Origin: a virus
Length of the DNA stretch: 32,266 nucleotides
Virus record (IMG/VR): IMGVR_UViG_3300007344_000127
Span: 1 to 32,266 of that record
Reading direction: 5' to 3' (one strand)
Every line of letters begins with the position of its first letter. The stretch's first letter is position 1. This document shows positions 1-7,984 of the stretch, piece after piece. Below the pieces are notes generated by a model. That model did no database searches, was not told the origin of the DNA, and saw only the letters and a list, made by a program, of their open reading frames with translations. A program made the translations under genes and the position numbers.

Positions 1-39
1 GTCTCTCTCCCCCCGAACCAGAAAAAACCGAAGCCAAGG

Positions 40-51
40 GGAGATATCTCC
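40..51. promoter_or_regulatory. 12-bp perfect palindrome upstream of terS
   Basis: GGAGATATCTCC is a perfect palindrome 35 nt before the small terminase start. A -10-like TAGAAT lies at 69-74 with no good -35. The site could be an operator or a terminase-binding element. The first 86 bases hold nothing else I can support. Confidence 0.3.
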
Positions 52-86
52 GTGACCTTCCCTTGCGCTAGAATAGCCTCCGAGGT

Positions 87-374
87 ATGAAAGTGACCCA
101 CGACAAAAAAACGCAACACGGAGCCAACCGGACAGCAGCCGAGGCAACAATCGCCGCCATGCACGCCGCCGGGCTGCTCGAAGACATCGACGCCGCCCGG
201 ATCGCCACACTGCGCACTCTGGCCACCGTACTCGACCAGCAACCCGACAATGCGTCACTCTGGCGAGAATACCGAGCCGCTGAACAAGCAATCAGGAGCA
301 CTACCCACCATGAACCTGACGACTTCGCCAACCTCCTCGCAGATCTGTCTGCCGAGGTGGGCAACCAAACGTAA
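87..374 (+). CDS. terS: Putative terminase small subunit
   Basis: This 95-aa, mostly helical, charged protein lies directly before the large terminase. By position it should recognise the packaging site and regulate the large subunit. The sequence has no family motif I can name with certainty. The middle part (about residues 15-80) is Ala-rich helix, and the C-terminus (HHEPDDFANLLADLSAEV) is acidic and could contact the large subunit. The ATG follows CCGAGGT, a weak ribosome binding site. Its end overlaps the probable terL start by 65 bp, so the two are translated together. The assignment rests mainly on synteny; a small head-associated protein is the alternative. Confidence 0.6.
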   Translation: MKVTHDKKTQHGANRTAAEATIAAMHAAGLLEDIDAARIATLRTLATVLDQQPDNASLWREYRAAEQAIRSTTHHEPDDFANLLADLSAEVGNQT

Positions 375-1722
375 CCCCGACAGGCCGAACCGGGCAGACA
401 GCGTCGGCGCATTGTCGGCGAGGCTCGGCCAACCGTTGATGCCATGGCAGCAACAGGTCATCGAGGTCGCCACCGAGATCGACCCGGACACCGGCTGGCC
501 GGCATACCGTGAGATCGTGGTAACTGTGCCTCGCCAATCAGGCAAGACCACGCTGGTGTTAGCATGGGAAGTCGATAGGGCGTTGATGTGGGGCAAACCA
601 CAACGGATCGCCTACACTGCACAAACCGGGTTCGATGCTCGACGGAAACTGCTGGATGATCAAGCGCCGATTTTGATGGGGTCGAGCCTTGCCGCTGCTG
701 TCGATCGGGTGCAACGAGCGCAAGGCAACGAAGCGCTGGTGTTCCGCAACGGCTCGAGAATCGATGTGTTGGCATCAACCGAATCAGCCGGCCACGGTAA
801 AAGCCTCGACGCTGCCTGTATCGATGAGGCGTTTGCCGACACCGACGACCGGCGGGAAACTGCGATCTTGCCGACGATGGCAACCCGCCGGGATGCACAG
901 GTGATGGTGGTGTCGACGATGGGCACCGATGCTTCGACGCTTCTGAACCGGAAGGTGGCTGCGGGTCGTGCCGCTGTCGAGGCTGGCCAATCCGACGGTA
1001 TCGCATATTTCGAGTGGTCGGCCGACCCGGACATGGCGATCGATGATCCGGCGACGTGGTGGTCATGTATGCCGGCGTTAGGCCATACAATCACCGAGGA
1101 CGTGGTGCGGCATGCTTTGCAGACGATGTCTGAGGGTGAGTTCCGCAGGTCGTGGTTGAACCAGCAGACACGGTCGTCGGAGCGGGTGATCCCGCTCGAT
1201 GCGTGGGAGCGTGTGGTGAGCGATTCGGTTGCGCCGGATGGCGGGCTGCAGTTCGCTTTCGATGTGTCGGCCGACAGGTCACATGCGTCTATCGCTGTCT
1301 CTGATGAGAACAACCAGATCGAGGTGATCGACAGCCGGCCGGGTGTCGCTTGGCTAGTGGAGCGGATCATTGACCTGTCGAAAAAATGGGATGCGACTGT
1401 GTTGCTCGATGGGCTGTCACCGGCCGGCGGTTTCGCTGACCAGTTGGAAGCGGCAGGTGTTCGGGCGGTCAGACTTTCAACTCGTGAGGTGGCGTTCGCC
1501 TGCGGAGCGTTCTATGATTCAGTGATGAGTAGCAACATTTCTATCAGGTCACACCCTGATCTGGAGGTTGCTATAGCAGCGGCGAAGCGGCGACAGGTCG
1601 GCGATTCGTGGATCTGGTCAAGATCTGGCGATGTTGATGTGTCATCGTTGGTCGCTGCAACATTGGCCGGATTTAGACGTTCGGCCACACAGCCGACGGA
1701 ACTATGGGTGGCATACGATTGA
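310..1722 (+). CDS. terL: Terminase large subunit (packaging ATPase/nuclease)
   Basis: This is the motor that pumps DNA into the prohead and cuts the concatemer. The ATPase domain has a Walker A loop at residues 73-81 (VPRQSGKTT) and Walker B at 168-174 (AACIDEA, D172/E173). The RNase H-like nuclease domain starts near residue 313, with acidic residues D318 (FAFDVSADRS) and D367 (VLLDGLSPAGG). I chose ATG 310 (470 aa) because AGGAG precedes it and the N-terminal PRWATKR resembles related actinophage TerL starts; an ATG at 250 is in frame but runs through terS. The stop overlaps the next small gene if that uses a TTG start. Confidence 0.93.
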   Translation: MNLTTSPTSSQICLPRWATKRNPDRPNRADSVGALSARLGQPLMPWQQQVIEVATEIDPDTGWPAYREIVVTVPRQSGKTTLVLAWEVDRALMWGKPQRIAYTAQTGFDARRKLLDDQAPILMGSSLAAAVDRVQRAQGNEALVFRNGSRIDVLASTESAGHGKSLDAACIDEAFADTDDRRETAILPTMATRRDAQVMVVSTMGTDASTLLNRKVAAGRAAVEAGQSDGIAYFEWSADPDMAIDDPATWWSCMPALGHTITEDVVRHALQTMSEGEFRRSWLNQQTRSSERVIPLDAWERVVSDSVAPDGGLQFAFDVSADRSHASIAVSDENNQIEVIDSRPGVAWLVERIIDLSKKWDATVLLDGLSPAGGFADQLEAAGVRAVRLSTREVAFACGAFYDSVMSSNISIRSHPDLEVAIAAAKRRQVGDSWIWSRSGDVDVSSLVAATLAGFRRSATQPTELWVAYD

Positions 1723-1727
1723 GTAAG

Positions 1728-1877
1728 ATGCGCAAGATCAGCACAGCGGTCGCACTGGAGATCACCGGTGTGCTGGCTATATCTGTCGGCGCAGCGTTGA
1801 TCTATCTGGCTGCCGGTTTCATCGTTGCAGGTGTTGGGATGGTGGCGTTTGGCGTCGCCGGTGAAAGGAACGACTGA
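1728..1877 (+). CDS. Small membrane protein between terminase and portal
   Basis: This 49-aa protein has a short basic start (MRKIST) and a long hydrophobic stretch (about residues 8-43, rich in Gly, Ala, Val, Ile) that can form one or two membrane helices, then a charged tail (GERND). The stop overlaps the portal ATG by one base (TGATG), so it belongs to the head operon. An in-frame TTG at 1719 would overlap the terL stop and give three more residues. It resembles small membrane proteins often found in actinophage head operons; the role is unknown. A holin-like role is possible but the position is unusual for one. Confidence 0.65.
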   Translation: MRKISTAVALEITGVLAISVGAALIYLAAGFIVAGVGMVAFGVAGERND

Positions 1878-3163
1878 TGCTTGGCCGACTGCTACGACCG
1901 ACAGAAACCCGCTCGGCGGGTATGTCGTGGTCTGACTACCTGCGACTGTTCGAGCAGTTCTCCTATGGCGGCCACCGCTATATAGCGCCGGTGTCGTCTG
2001 TCCCGGAGATGACAGCGCTCCAAGGCCAGTCAAATCCGATCGTGGCCGCCGCTATCCATGCACGGATGATGGTGTTCGCAGAGGTCAGGTTCCAATGGCA
2101 GCCATATTCCGGTGGCCGCCCCGGCAACCTGTTCGGCACAGAAGCACTGACACTGTTAGAACGTCCATGGCCTAACGCCACCACCGGCGATCTGCTCGCC
2201 CGAATGGAAGTCGATGCCTCGCTCTATGGCAACTCATATTGGGTGAAGATGGAAGGCCGAGGTGTGGAGCCACATCTGATGAGGCTCGACCCTCGCCATG
2301 TCAAAGTGATGACAGCATCAGTCAACGACCCCATAACCGGCGGCAAATGGGGAGAACATCTGGTCGGCTACGCCGTGGTCGACGACCACGACCAAGATGT
2401 GAAGATCTTCCTACCGGAAGAGGTGTGCCACTACAAACCGCTACCTGACCCGTCGCACCCGTTCCGAGGCAGGACTTGGCTGTCCACCGTGATCACCGAT
2501 GTGCAAGCCGACCAAGAGTTGAGCGGATATAAACATTCGTTCATGCGTAACGCAGCAACACCGAACATGGTGGTGTCATTCGACCCGTCGATCACCAAAG
2601 AGGCATTTGACACTTTCGTGTCGAGGCTCGAATCGAACCACCGAGGCTCTGCACAGGCATATCGCACCATGTACCTCGGCGGCGGCGCAGATGTCAAAGT
2701 TGTCGGTGCCGACTTCCAACGGCTCGACATGAAATCGGTGCAAGGAGCCGGAGAAACCCGGATCGCCGCTGCAGCCGGCGTCCCCGCCTCATACCTCGGA
2801 ATCTCGGAAGGTCTCGCCGGTTCGGCACTCAACGCCGGCAACTACGGCGCAGCACGTCGCCGTTTCGCCGACGGCACGATCCGCCCGCTGTGGCGTGCCG
2901 CCGCCGACGCCCTGCAAACACTGGTGCCAGCACCAGACCCGGCCACACGCCTCTGGTACGACGACCGAGATGTGTCATTCCTACAGGAAGACGTGCTCGA
3001 TAGCGCCGAGATCAAACAGAAAGACGCCATGACGATGCGCACCTTGGTCGACGGCGGATTCGACCCGCAATCGGTCATCGACGCCGTCACCGCCGGCGAT
3101 CTGACTTTGCTACGCCACACCGGCAGCGTGTCAGTACAGTTGCAGCCACCGGGGAGCGCTTGA
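1877..3163 (+). CDS. Portal protein, HK97 family
   Basis: The portal forms the dodecameric DNA entry and exit ring at one capsid vertex, docking terminase and then the head-tail connectors. The 428-aa length is normal for the HK97/SPP1-like portal superfamily. Characteristic stretches are the N-terminal NPIVAAAIHARMMVFAEVRF, the wing region around LLARMEVDASLYGNSYWVKM, and IAAAAGVPASYLGISEGLAGS followed by NYGAARRRFADGTIRPLWRA, the conserved C-terminal helical part. It begins one base into the stop of the upstream membrane protein and its own stop overlaps the protease start (TGATG), which supports a tightly coupled portal-protease-capsid operon. Confidence 0.93.
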   Translation: MLGRLLRPTETRSAGMSWSDYLRLFEQFSYGGHRYIAPVSSVPEMTALQGQSNPIVAAAIHARMMVFAEVRFQWQPYSGGRPGNLFGTEALTLLERPWPNATTGDLLARMEVDASLYGNSYWVKMEGRGVEPHLMRLDPRHVKVMTASVNDPITGGKWGEHLVGYAVVDDHDQDVKIFLPEEVCHYKPLPDPSHPFRGRTWLSTVITDVQADQELSGYKHSFMRNAATPNMVVSFDPSITKEAFDTFVSRLESNHRGSAQAYRTMYLGGGADVKVVGADFQRLDMKSVQGAGETRIAAAAGVPASYLGISEGLAGSALNAGNYGAARRRFADGTIRPLWRAAADALQTLVPAPDPATRLWYDDRDVSFLQEDVLDSAEIKQKDAMTMRTLVDGGFDPQSVIDAVTAGDLTLLRHTGSVSVQLQPPGSA

Positions 3164-4407
3164 TGCCTTACTTCATCGAGTCAGACAACCCGGACTGCGA
3201 CGGTTGGGCAACAGTCAAAGAAGACGGTGAGGTGATGGGGTGCCACCAGACGAAACAGGAAGCGATCGATCAGATGGTGGCACTGTCGATCGACGAGGGT
3301 ATCAACCCCGGTGGCGAAAGAGCCACAGATGTAGACACCACACCGCCTCAATATATGCGAGACGCAGCATCCCGAGGTCTAGAGTTGCGAGCCGAAGGCC
3401 ATGGTGGTGACGGCCTCACCGACAAAACAGTCAGAGAAGCACGACAGATGGCTGCCGGCCAGATGTCTGAAGACAAAGTGATCAGAGCCAACGCATGGGG
3501 GTCTCGACATGAGATAGATCTTGAAGCATCGAAAAACAGCGACAGTGATGATGAAGATTGGCCGGGAGCCGGCGCTGTGGCACACTTTCTGTGGGGAATC
3601 AACCCACTAGACCCACAGCCGGCCAGAGATTGGCTGGCACGCAAAGCAGAACAGATCAAAGCAGAACGGACAGAACAGATGGAAGACGTGCAGACAGTGC
3701 GACCGGTCGACGGGCTGGTGCGGCATGTCGATTTCCGTGTCGCCAAAAGCGACGACGGTCTGACGCTCGACGGGTACGGCGCAGTGTTCAACCAATGGAC
3801 AGAGATCGAAGACCACATGGGCGCATACCGTGAGCGGATCGCCGCCGGAGCATTCAAACGGACACTTGGCCAACGGATGCCGATATTGCAGTTCGACCAC
3901 GGGTCACACCCGCTGATCGGGTCGATCCCGTTAGGCAAGATATCATCGATCTCAGAGGACGATCACGGGCTGCGAGTCAAAGCACGCCTCTCTGACAACT
4001 GGCTGGTGCAACCGGTGCGAGACGCCATCCGAGATGGCGGCATCTCCGGCATGTCATTCCGGTTCCGCATCCTCGACGAAGAGTGGAGCAAGAGCCGCAC
4101 CGACGGTGTCGATGAGCGGACAATCAAAGAAGTCGAACTGTACGAAGTCGGACCAGTAGTGTTCCCAGCGTACGAACAGACCAGCGTCGGTGTGCGAAGC
4201 CGCCAAGCGCTCGGCCTGTTAGAAGATCCCGAGGTGCGGTCAGAAGTTGCCCGTATCCTCGCCACAGGCACCGACATCGAGTCGCTCGCCTCAACTGATG
4301 ACCCGGCAGACAGCCACTCGTCAGATCCTGAGACCCCGGAAGCAGTCCACGTCTCGGCACGTACACGAAACCAACGCAGAGCGAAAGCCGCCCTGCGCCT
4401 GATATGA
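3163..4407 (+). CDS. Prohead protease (S78/HK97 type) with long N-terminal extension
   Basis: This is the capsid maturation protease that cleaves scaffold or delta domains inside the prohead. The S78-like domain covers about residues 180-350 of 414. Catalytic candidates are H246 (LQFDHGSH) and S298 (GMSFRFR), spaced about as in HK97 gp4. Residues 1-170 are an extra region, including VREARQMAAGQMSEDKV and GAGAVAHFLWGINPLDPQPA, which is not needed for proteolysis and may act as scaffold or an internal head protein. ATG 3163 is preferred over TTG 3160 because GGGGAG lies 6 nt upstream and ATG overlaps the portal stop. The C-terminal 60 residues are acidic then basic, as for scaffold-type tails. 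Confidence 0.88.
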   Translation: MPYFIESDNPDCDGWATVKEDGEVMGCHQTKQEAIDQMVALSIDEGINPGGERATDVDTTPPQYMRDAASRGLELRAEGHGGDGLTDKTVREARQMAAGQMSEDKVIRANAWGSRHEIDLEASKNSDSDDEDWPGAGAVAHFLWGINPLDPQPARDWLARKAEQIKAERTEQMEDVQTVRPVDGLVRHVDFRVAKSDDGLTLDGYGAVFNQWTEIEDHMGAYRERIAAGAFKRTLGQRMPILQFDHGSHPLIGSIPLGKISSISEDDHGLRVKARLSDNWLVQPVRDAIRDGGISGMSFRFRILDEEWSKSRTDGVDERTIKEVELYEVGPVVFPAYEQTSVGVRSRQALGLLEDPEVRSEVARILATGTDIESLASTDDPADSHSSDPETPEAVHVSARTRNQRRAKAALRLI

Positions 4408-4423
4408 TCCTGAAAGGGGAATC

Positions 4424-5821
4424 ATGAACATCGAAAAGATGAATCAGGAGATCGAAGAAATCCGCAGCCGGGTCATCGAACTCTCCGAACAGCAAGAAAT
4501 CACACCAGAAGAAGACGCCGAACTCGACCAGCGTCTCGCCGACGTCGAGGCTCTCGTCGCCAAGCGTGACGCAGCAGTCGAGCGTGAGGCACGAGTCGCC
4601 GCAGCCCGTGAAATCGCCACCGAGCGTGCCGCAGGTTTCGACGCACCACAGGTCATGCAGCGTACCGCTACCGACATCGACCCTGCCCGTGCAACACGGT
4701 CAGAGTTGCGTGACGCAGCGCTCGCCATCCTCGACCGTGACGGCTCACACCTCGCAGCCCGCAACGGCGACCACGTCGATGCGCTTCTTCGCACGAAGAA
4801 CGCACTCACCGACGGCGGCGTCATCGCCAAGCGCATGGTGCTCACGGAGACCGACGCATACCGCTCGGCCTTCATGAAGGGCGTCACGCAGTCCGCTCCA
4901 GCGTTCAACGCTGAAGAGGCACGTGCACTTGACGAGTTCCGTGCGATGAGCGAAGGCTCAGACGCCGACGGTGGATTCGGCATCCCGGTGTTGATCGACC
5001 CATCGATCATCCTGACATCCGGCGCATCAGCCGCCCCAGTTCTCGATCTTGCTCGTGTTGTCACGATCACGACCGACGAATGGAAAGGCGTCAGCAGCGC
5101 AGGCGTGTCATGGTCATACGACGCCGAAGCAGCAGAAGTCAGCGATGATTCACCGACGCTCGCACAGCCGACCGTCCCGGTGTACACCGCACGTGGCTTC
5201 ATCCCATACTCGATCGAAGTAGGCTCAGATTATCCGGCATTCGCTGCCGAGATGCGCCGCCTCCTCGATCAGGGATATATCGACCTCGTCGCACAGCAGA
5301 CCATCACCGGTTCAGGCTCATCGCAGCCAACCGGCATCTTCACCGCACTCGACGCCAACACCAACGTCGAGGTCGTCGTCACAACCGACGGCGCATTCGG
5401 TGCAGTTGACCTGCTCAAGACATGGAAGAGCCTGCCAGAGCGTTACCGTGCAAACGCCACATGGATCATGAACACCGACGTGGAGAACGAAATCCGTTCG
5501 TTCGCCGCAGGAGCAGACAGCGCCTACTACACCGTCGATCTCGCCGCAGGCGGCATCGGCACGTTGTTCGGCCGTCCAATCCGCACCACGGACTATGCAC
5601 CGGAGTTCACCGGCACCACTGGCGCAGCGAACATCCTCACCGTGGGTGACTTCTCGAACTTCTTGGTGGCACAGCGTGCCGGCATGAGCGTCGAGTTGAT
5701 CCCACACTTGTTCGCCACCGGCAACAACCGCCCATCAGGTCAGCGTGGCTGGTTCGCCTACGCTCGCCACGGGTTTGACAGCATCAACGATCTCGGGTTC
5801 CGCCTCCTGCAGAACCAGTGA
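4424..5821 (+). CDS. Major capsid protein, HK97 fold
   Basis: This is the shell-forming protein. Residues 1-75 are a charged coiled coil (EEIRSRVIELSEQQEITPEE onward) typical of the delta domain that serves as built-in scaffold and is removed by the protease. The mature domain follows, with GGFGIPVLIDPSIILTSG, the long-loop region around WSYDAEAAEVSDDSPTL, and a C-terminal part with LFGRPIRTTDYAPEF and VGDFSNFLVAQRAGMSVEL, all typical of the phage_capsid family. The length (465 aa) fits capsid plus delta domain. AAAGGGG precedes the ATG by a short gap, a strong ribosome binding site fitting high expression. A strong hairpin follows the stop. Confidence 0.93.
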   Translation: MNIEKMNQEIEEIRSRVIELSEQQEITPEEDAELDQRLADVEALVAKRDAAVEREARVAAAREIATERAAGFDAPQVMQRTATDIDPARATRSELRDAALAILDRDGSHLAARNGDHVDALLRTKNALTDGGVIAKRMVLTETDAYRSAFMKGVTQSAPAFNAEEARALDEFRAMSEGSDADGGFGIPVLIDPSIILTSGASAAPVLDLARVVTITTDEWKGVSSAGVSWSYDAEAAEVSDDSPTLAQPTVPVYTARGFIPYSIEVGSDYPAFAAEMRRLLDQGYIDLVAQQTITGSGSSQPTGIFTALDANTNVEVVVTTDGAFGAVDLLKTWKSLPERYRANATWIMNTDVENEIRSFAAGADSAYYTVDLAAGGIGTLFGRPIRTTDYAPEFTGTTGAANILTVGDFSNFLVAQRAGMSVELIPHLFATGNNRPSGQRGWFAYARHGFDSINDLGFRLLQNQ

Positions 5822-5829
5822 TCTGAAGA

Positions 5830-5866
5830 GTCCCACCCCATCGCCGGGTAGTCGATGGGGTGGGAC
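5830..5866 (+). terminator. Strong hairpin after the capsid gene
   Basis: A perfect 14-bp stem (5830-5843 GTCCCACCCCATCG with 5853-5866) and a 9-nt loop lie 9 nt after the capsid stop. There is no clean T-run on the plus strand, so it may be an attenuator or an RNA-end stabiliser that sets the high capsid to low downstream ratio rather than a full stop. Confidence 0.8.
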
Positions 5867-5901
5867 ACTACCCTTTCACTGCCCAACTGGAGAAACTACC
5901 T

Positions 5902-6111
5902 ATGGCACACCACGTCCAATGCACCAGCAACTGCTCGGTGCGCAACGCCGACGGAATCGTCATCAGACTCCGAGCAGGCACCATCTACCGTCAAGACGAC
6001 ACCATCGTCAGACTACACCCCAACCTGTTCATCGGGATCGACACCGGCGAAGTCGAACAGGCCACTCGAAACCCCGGCCAGAAACGCAACACCAAACGAC
6101 CAGCCCAATGA
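5902..6111 (+). CDS. Small conserved-type head-region protein, unknown function
   Basis: This 69-aa protein begins at ATG 5902 behind TGGAGAAACTACCT (GGAG about 9 nt upstream). An in-frame upstream ATG at 5860 lies inside the capsid terminator hairpin and is unlikely. Two Cys near the start (QCTSNCSVRNADG) precede a short beta-rich part (IVIRLRAGTIYRQDDTIVRL) and a basic tail. Its stop overlaps the ATG of the glycosyltransferase gene (ATGA, 6108-6111). I do not recognise the family; its size and position suggest a head decoration or completion protein, but nothing in the sequence proves it. Confidence 0.65.
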   Translation: MAHHVQCTSNCSVRNADGIVIRLRAGTIYRQDDTIVRLHPNLFIGIDTGEVEQATRNPGQKRNTKRPAQ

Positions 6112-6833
6112 GCGGCAACATCTGTCTGGCCTACGTCCACGGGCTAGAGGTGTCACATTCTTGGCACCAGTCAGTGATGTCAATGGTCGGCTACGACATC
6201 GCCCACCACCAGCGGTTAATCGGCGGCGGCTGGCTCGCCACAAAATACGGCACCGGTGGGATCGTCAAAGCACGCAACGACACCGCTCGACAGTTCACCC
6301 ATGAAACCACACAGTCCGACTGGCTGCTGTGGATAGACACCGACATGGGATTCCAACCAGACGCAGTCGACCGGCTGTTCGAGGTGGCCGACCCTGAAGA
6401 GGCACCGATCGTTGGCGGTCTCTGTTTCATGAACCGTGAGATAAAACAGGACGACTACGGCGGGTTTTTGATCCAGCCAGCACCCACCATCTTCGACTGG
6501 CACCAGACAGGAGAACAGACCGGGTTTAATGTCAGATATGACTACGAAAAGAACTCGGTGGTCAGATGTGCCGCGACCGGCAGCGCTTTTGTCCTGATCC
6601 ATCGGTCAGCATTTGAAAAGGTCGAGGCACAATATGGAGCCAGTTGGTACAGCCCGATCCAAAACCCGACCACCAACTCATGGATCTCCGAAGATCTCTC
6701 ATTTTGTGTCAGAGCGTCAGCGCTCGACATCCCGATCCACGTACACACCGGGGTGAAAACCACCCACCTGAAACATATGTGGCTCGACGAACGGATCTAC
6801 AACAGGCTCGACAGGATAGAGCCAGATGGCTGA
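6108..6833 (+). CDS. Glycosyltransferase-like protein (GT-A fold)
   Basis: This 241-aa protein resembles phage GT2-like sugar transferases. A DxD-type nucleotide-sugar/metal motif is visible at residues 76-80 (IDTDM, D77/D79) in the usual context DWLLWIDTDMGFQPDAVDRL. The C-terminal ISEDLSFCVRASALDIPIHV followed by a His (TTHLKHMW) matches the acceptor-side ED and His region of the fold. It likely moves a sugar from an NDP-sugar onto a virion protein or another phage target in the cytoplasm. ATGA overlaps at both ends join it to 5902-6111 and to the second transferase at 6826. The donor and acceptor cannot be read from the sequence. Confidence 0.8.
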   Translation: MSGNICLAYVHGLEVSHSWHQSVMSMVGYDIAHHQRLIGGGWLATKYGTGGIVKARNDTARQFTHETTQSDWLLWIDTDMGFQPDAVDRLFEVADPEEAPIVGGLCFMNREIKQDDYGGFLIQPAPTIFDWHQTGEQTGFNVRYDYEKNSVVRCAATGSAFVLIHRSAFEKVEAQYGASWYSPIQNPTTNSWISEDLSFCVRASALDIPIHVHTGVKTTHLKHMWLDERIYNRLDRIEPDG

Positions 6834-7485
6834 AATATCTATCATCGTCCCTGTTAGAGAACGAGCACACAACGTGGCGCCGTTGATCGAATCGTTGCAA
6901 GCCAGCACCGACCGAGCCGAGTTGGTGTTCGTGGCCGATGCAGATGACACCGCCCAACTGTGGGCGCTCGAACGACACAACGCCGACGTGATACTCAATT
7001 GGGATAGAGACAGGAAAACATTCCCGGTGAAAGCCAACCTCGGCTATCGGTTGACGGACTCACCATGGATCATGCTGTGCGGCGACGACGTCCATTTCCA
7101 CCCCGGATGGGTCGAGGCCAGCATCGACCTCTACCCCGACGCCGGTCTGATCTCAACCAACGACCTCGGCAACAGCCGGGTGCGACGTGGCGAACACGCC
7201 GTGCACCCGATATTTAGACGCACATGGGTCGAAACCAACGGAGCCTCATGGGACGGAGCAGACACCTTGTGCCACGAAGGATACGGGCATTGTTTCGTCG
7301 ACGACGAATGGTCAACAGTGGCCAAACAGGCGGGTGCGTTTGTCTACGCACCAGATGCGATCGTTGAACATCTGCACCCGGTATGGGGCAAAGCCAAACA
7401 AGACCGGATCTATCGGATAGCGCAACAACAGATGGACATAGACCGGATACGATTCCAAAGGAGACGCAGAGCATATGCATCCTGA
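6826..7485 (+). CDS. Glycosyltransferase family 2-like protein
   Basis: This 219-aa protein has the standard GT2 start (ISIIVPVRERAHNVAPLIES), the first acidic patch at residues 38-41 (DADD), and the metal-binding GDD at 86-88 (MLCGDDVHFHPGW). A later HCFVDDEWSTVAKQAG and a conserved-looking His (VEHLHPVW) fit the acceptor and base regions. It overlaps the upstream transferase by 8 bp and the downstream methyltransferase by 11 bp, so the three form one cassette. It is short for a GT2 enzyme and soluble, with no membrane helix, so a protein acceptor in the cytoplasm (capsid or tail subunit) is more likely than a lipid carrier. Confidence 0.83.
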   Translation: MAEISIIVPVRERAHNVAPLIESLQASTDRAELVFVADADDTAQLWALERHNADVILNWDRDRKTFPVKANLGYRLTDSPWIMLCGDDVHFHPGWVEASIDLYPDAGLISTNDLGNSRVRRGEHAVHPIFRRTWVETNGASWDGADTLCHEGYGHCFVDDEWSTVAKQAGAFVYAPDAIVEHLHPVWGKAKQDRIYRIAQQQMDIDRIRFQRRRRAYAS

Positions 7486-7984
7486 AGCCATGCAATGGGT
7501 GGCCTACCAGACCCGAAATAAAACATATGGCACAGTCATCGACCTCGGAGGGCGCAACGTCAACGGCACCACCCGAGACACCATCGGCTGTGACCTCTAC
7601 ATCGCTGTCGATATCGCACCCGGCGATGGGGTCGATGTCGTGTGCGATGCGGCCGAATACCGACCGGAAGAGCCGGTCGAATGTGTCGTCACCACCGAGA
7701 TGTTGGAGCACACACCGAGAGCCGCCGACATTGTGGCGGCAGCGTTCGAGATGTTGACACCCGGCGGCGAGTTCATCGGTACCGCTGCCGGGGTGGGCAG
7801 ACCCCCGCATTCGGCTGTCGATGGCAACCGGCTGAGAGAGGGCGAGCACTACGCCAACATCGACAAATCCGACCTGTTCGATTGGTTGCACGACACCGGG
7901 TTCGTCGACATCCAGATCGATGTCCAGCGGAGGCCTGCCGATATCCGCTGGACGGCTCGCCGACCCGATCAAACCTCGGTGTGA
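7475..7984 (+). CDS. SAM-dependent methyltransferase, class I
   Basis: This 169-aa protein has the class I Rossmann signature: motif I at residues 21-27 (VIDLGGR), an acidic residue after strand 2 (AVDIA, D46), the MLEHT motif at 76-80 and LTPGGEFIGTAAG at 94-106, as in Methyltransf_11-type small-molecule or sugar methyltransferases. It does not show DNA-methylase motifs (DPPY or NPPY). Its overlap with the glycosyltransferase suggests it methylates the same glycan. Its stop overlaps the tail-to-tail neighbour on the minus strand by 16 bp. Confidence 0.85.
   Translation: MHPEAMQWVAYQTRNKTYGTVIDLGGRNVNGTTRDTIGCDLYIAVDIAPGDGVDVVCDAAEYRPEEPVECVVTTEMLEHTPRAADIVAAAFEMLTPGGEFIGTAAGVGRPPHSAVDGNRLREGEHYANIDKSDLFDWLHDTGFVDIQIDVQRRPADIRWTARRPDQTSV

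Noticed and set aside
5745-6107. Upstream extension of the first glycosyltransferase frame
   Set aside because: It overlaps the capsid end, the terminator hairpin and the 69-aa gene; the ATG at 6108 in ATGA overlap is the better start.
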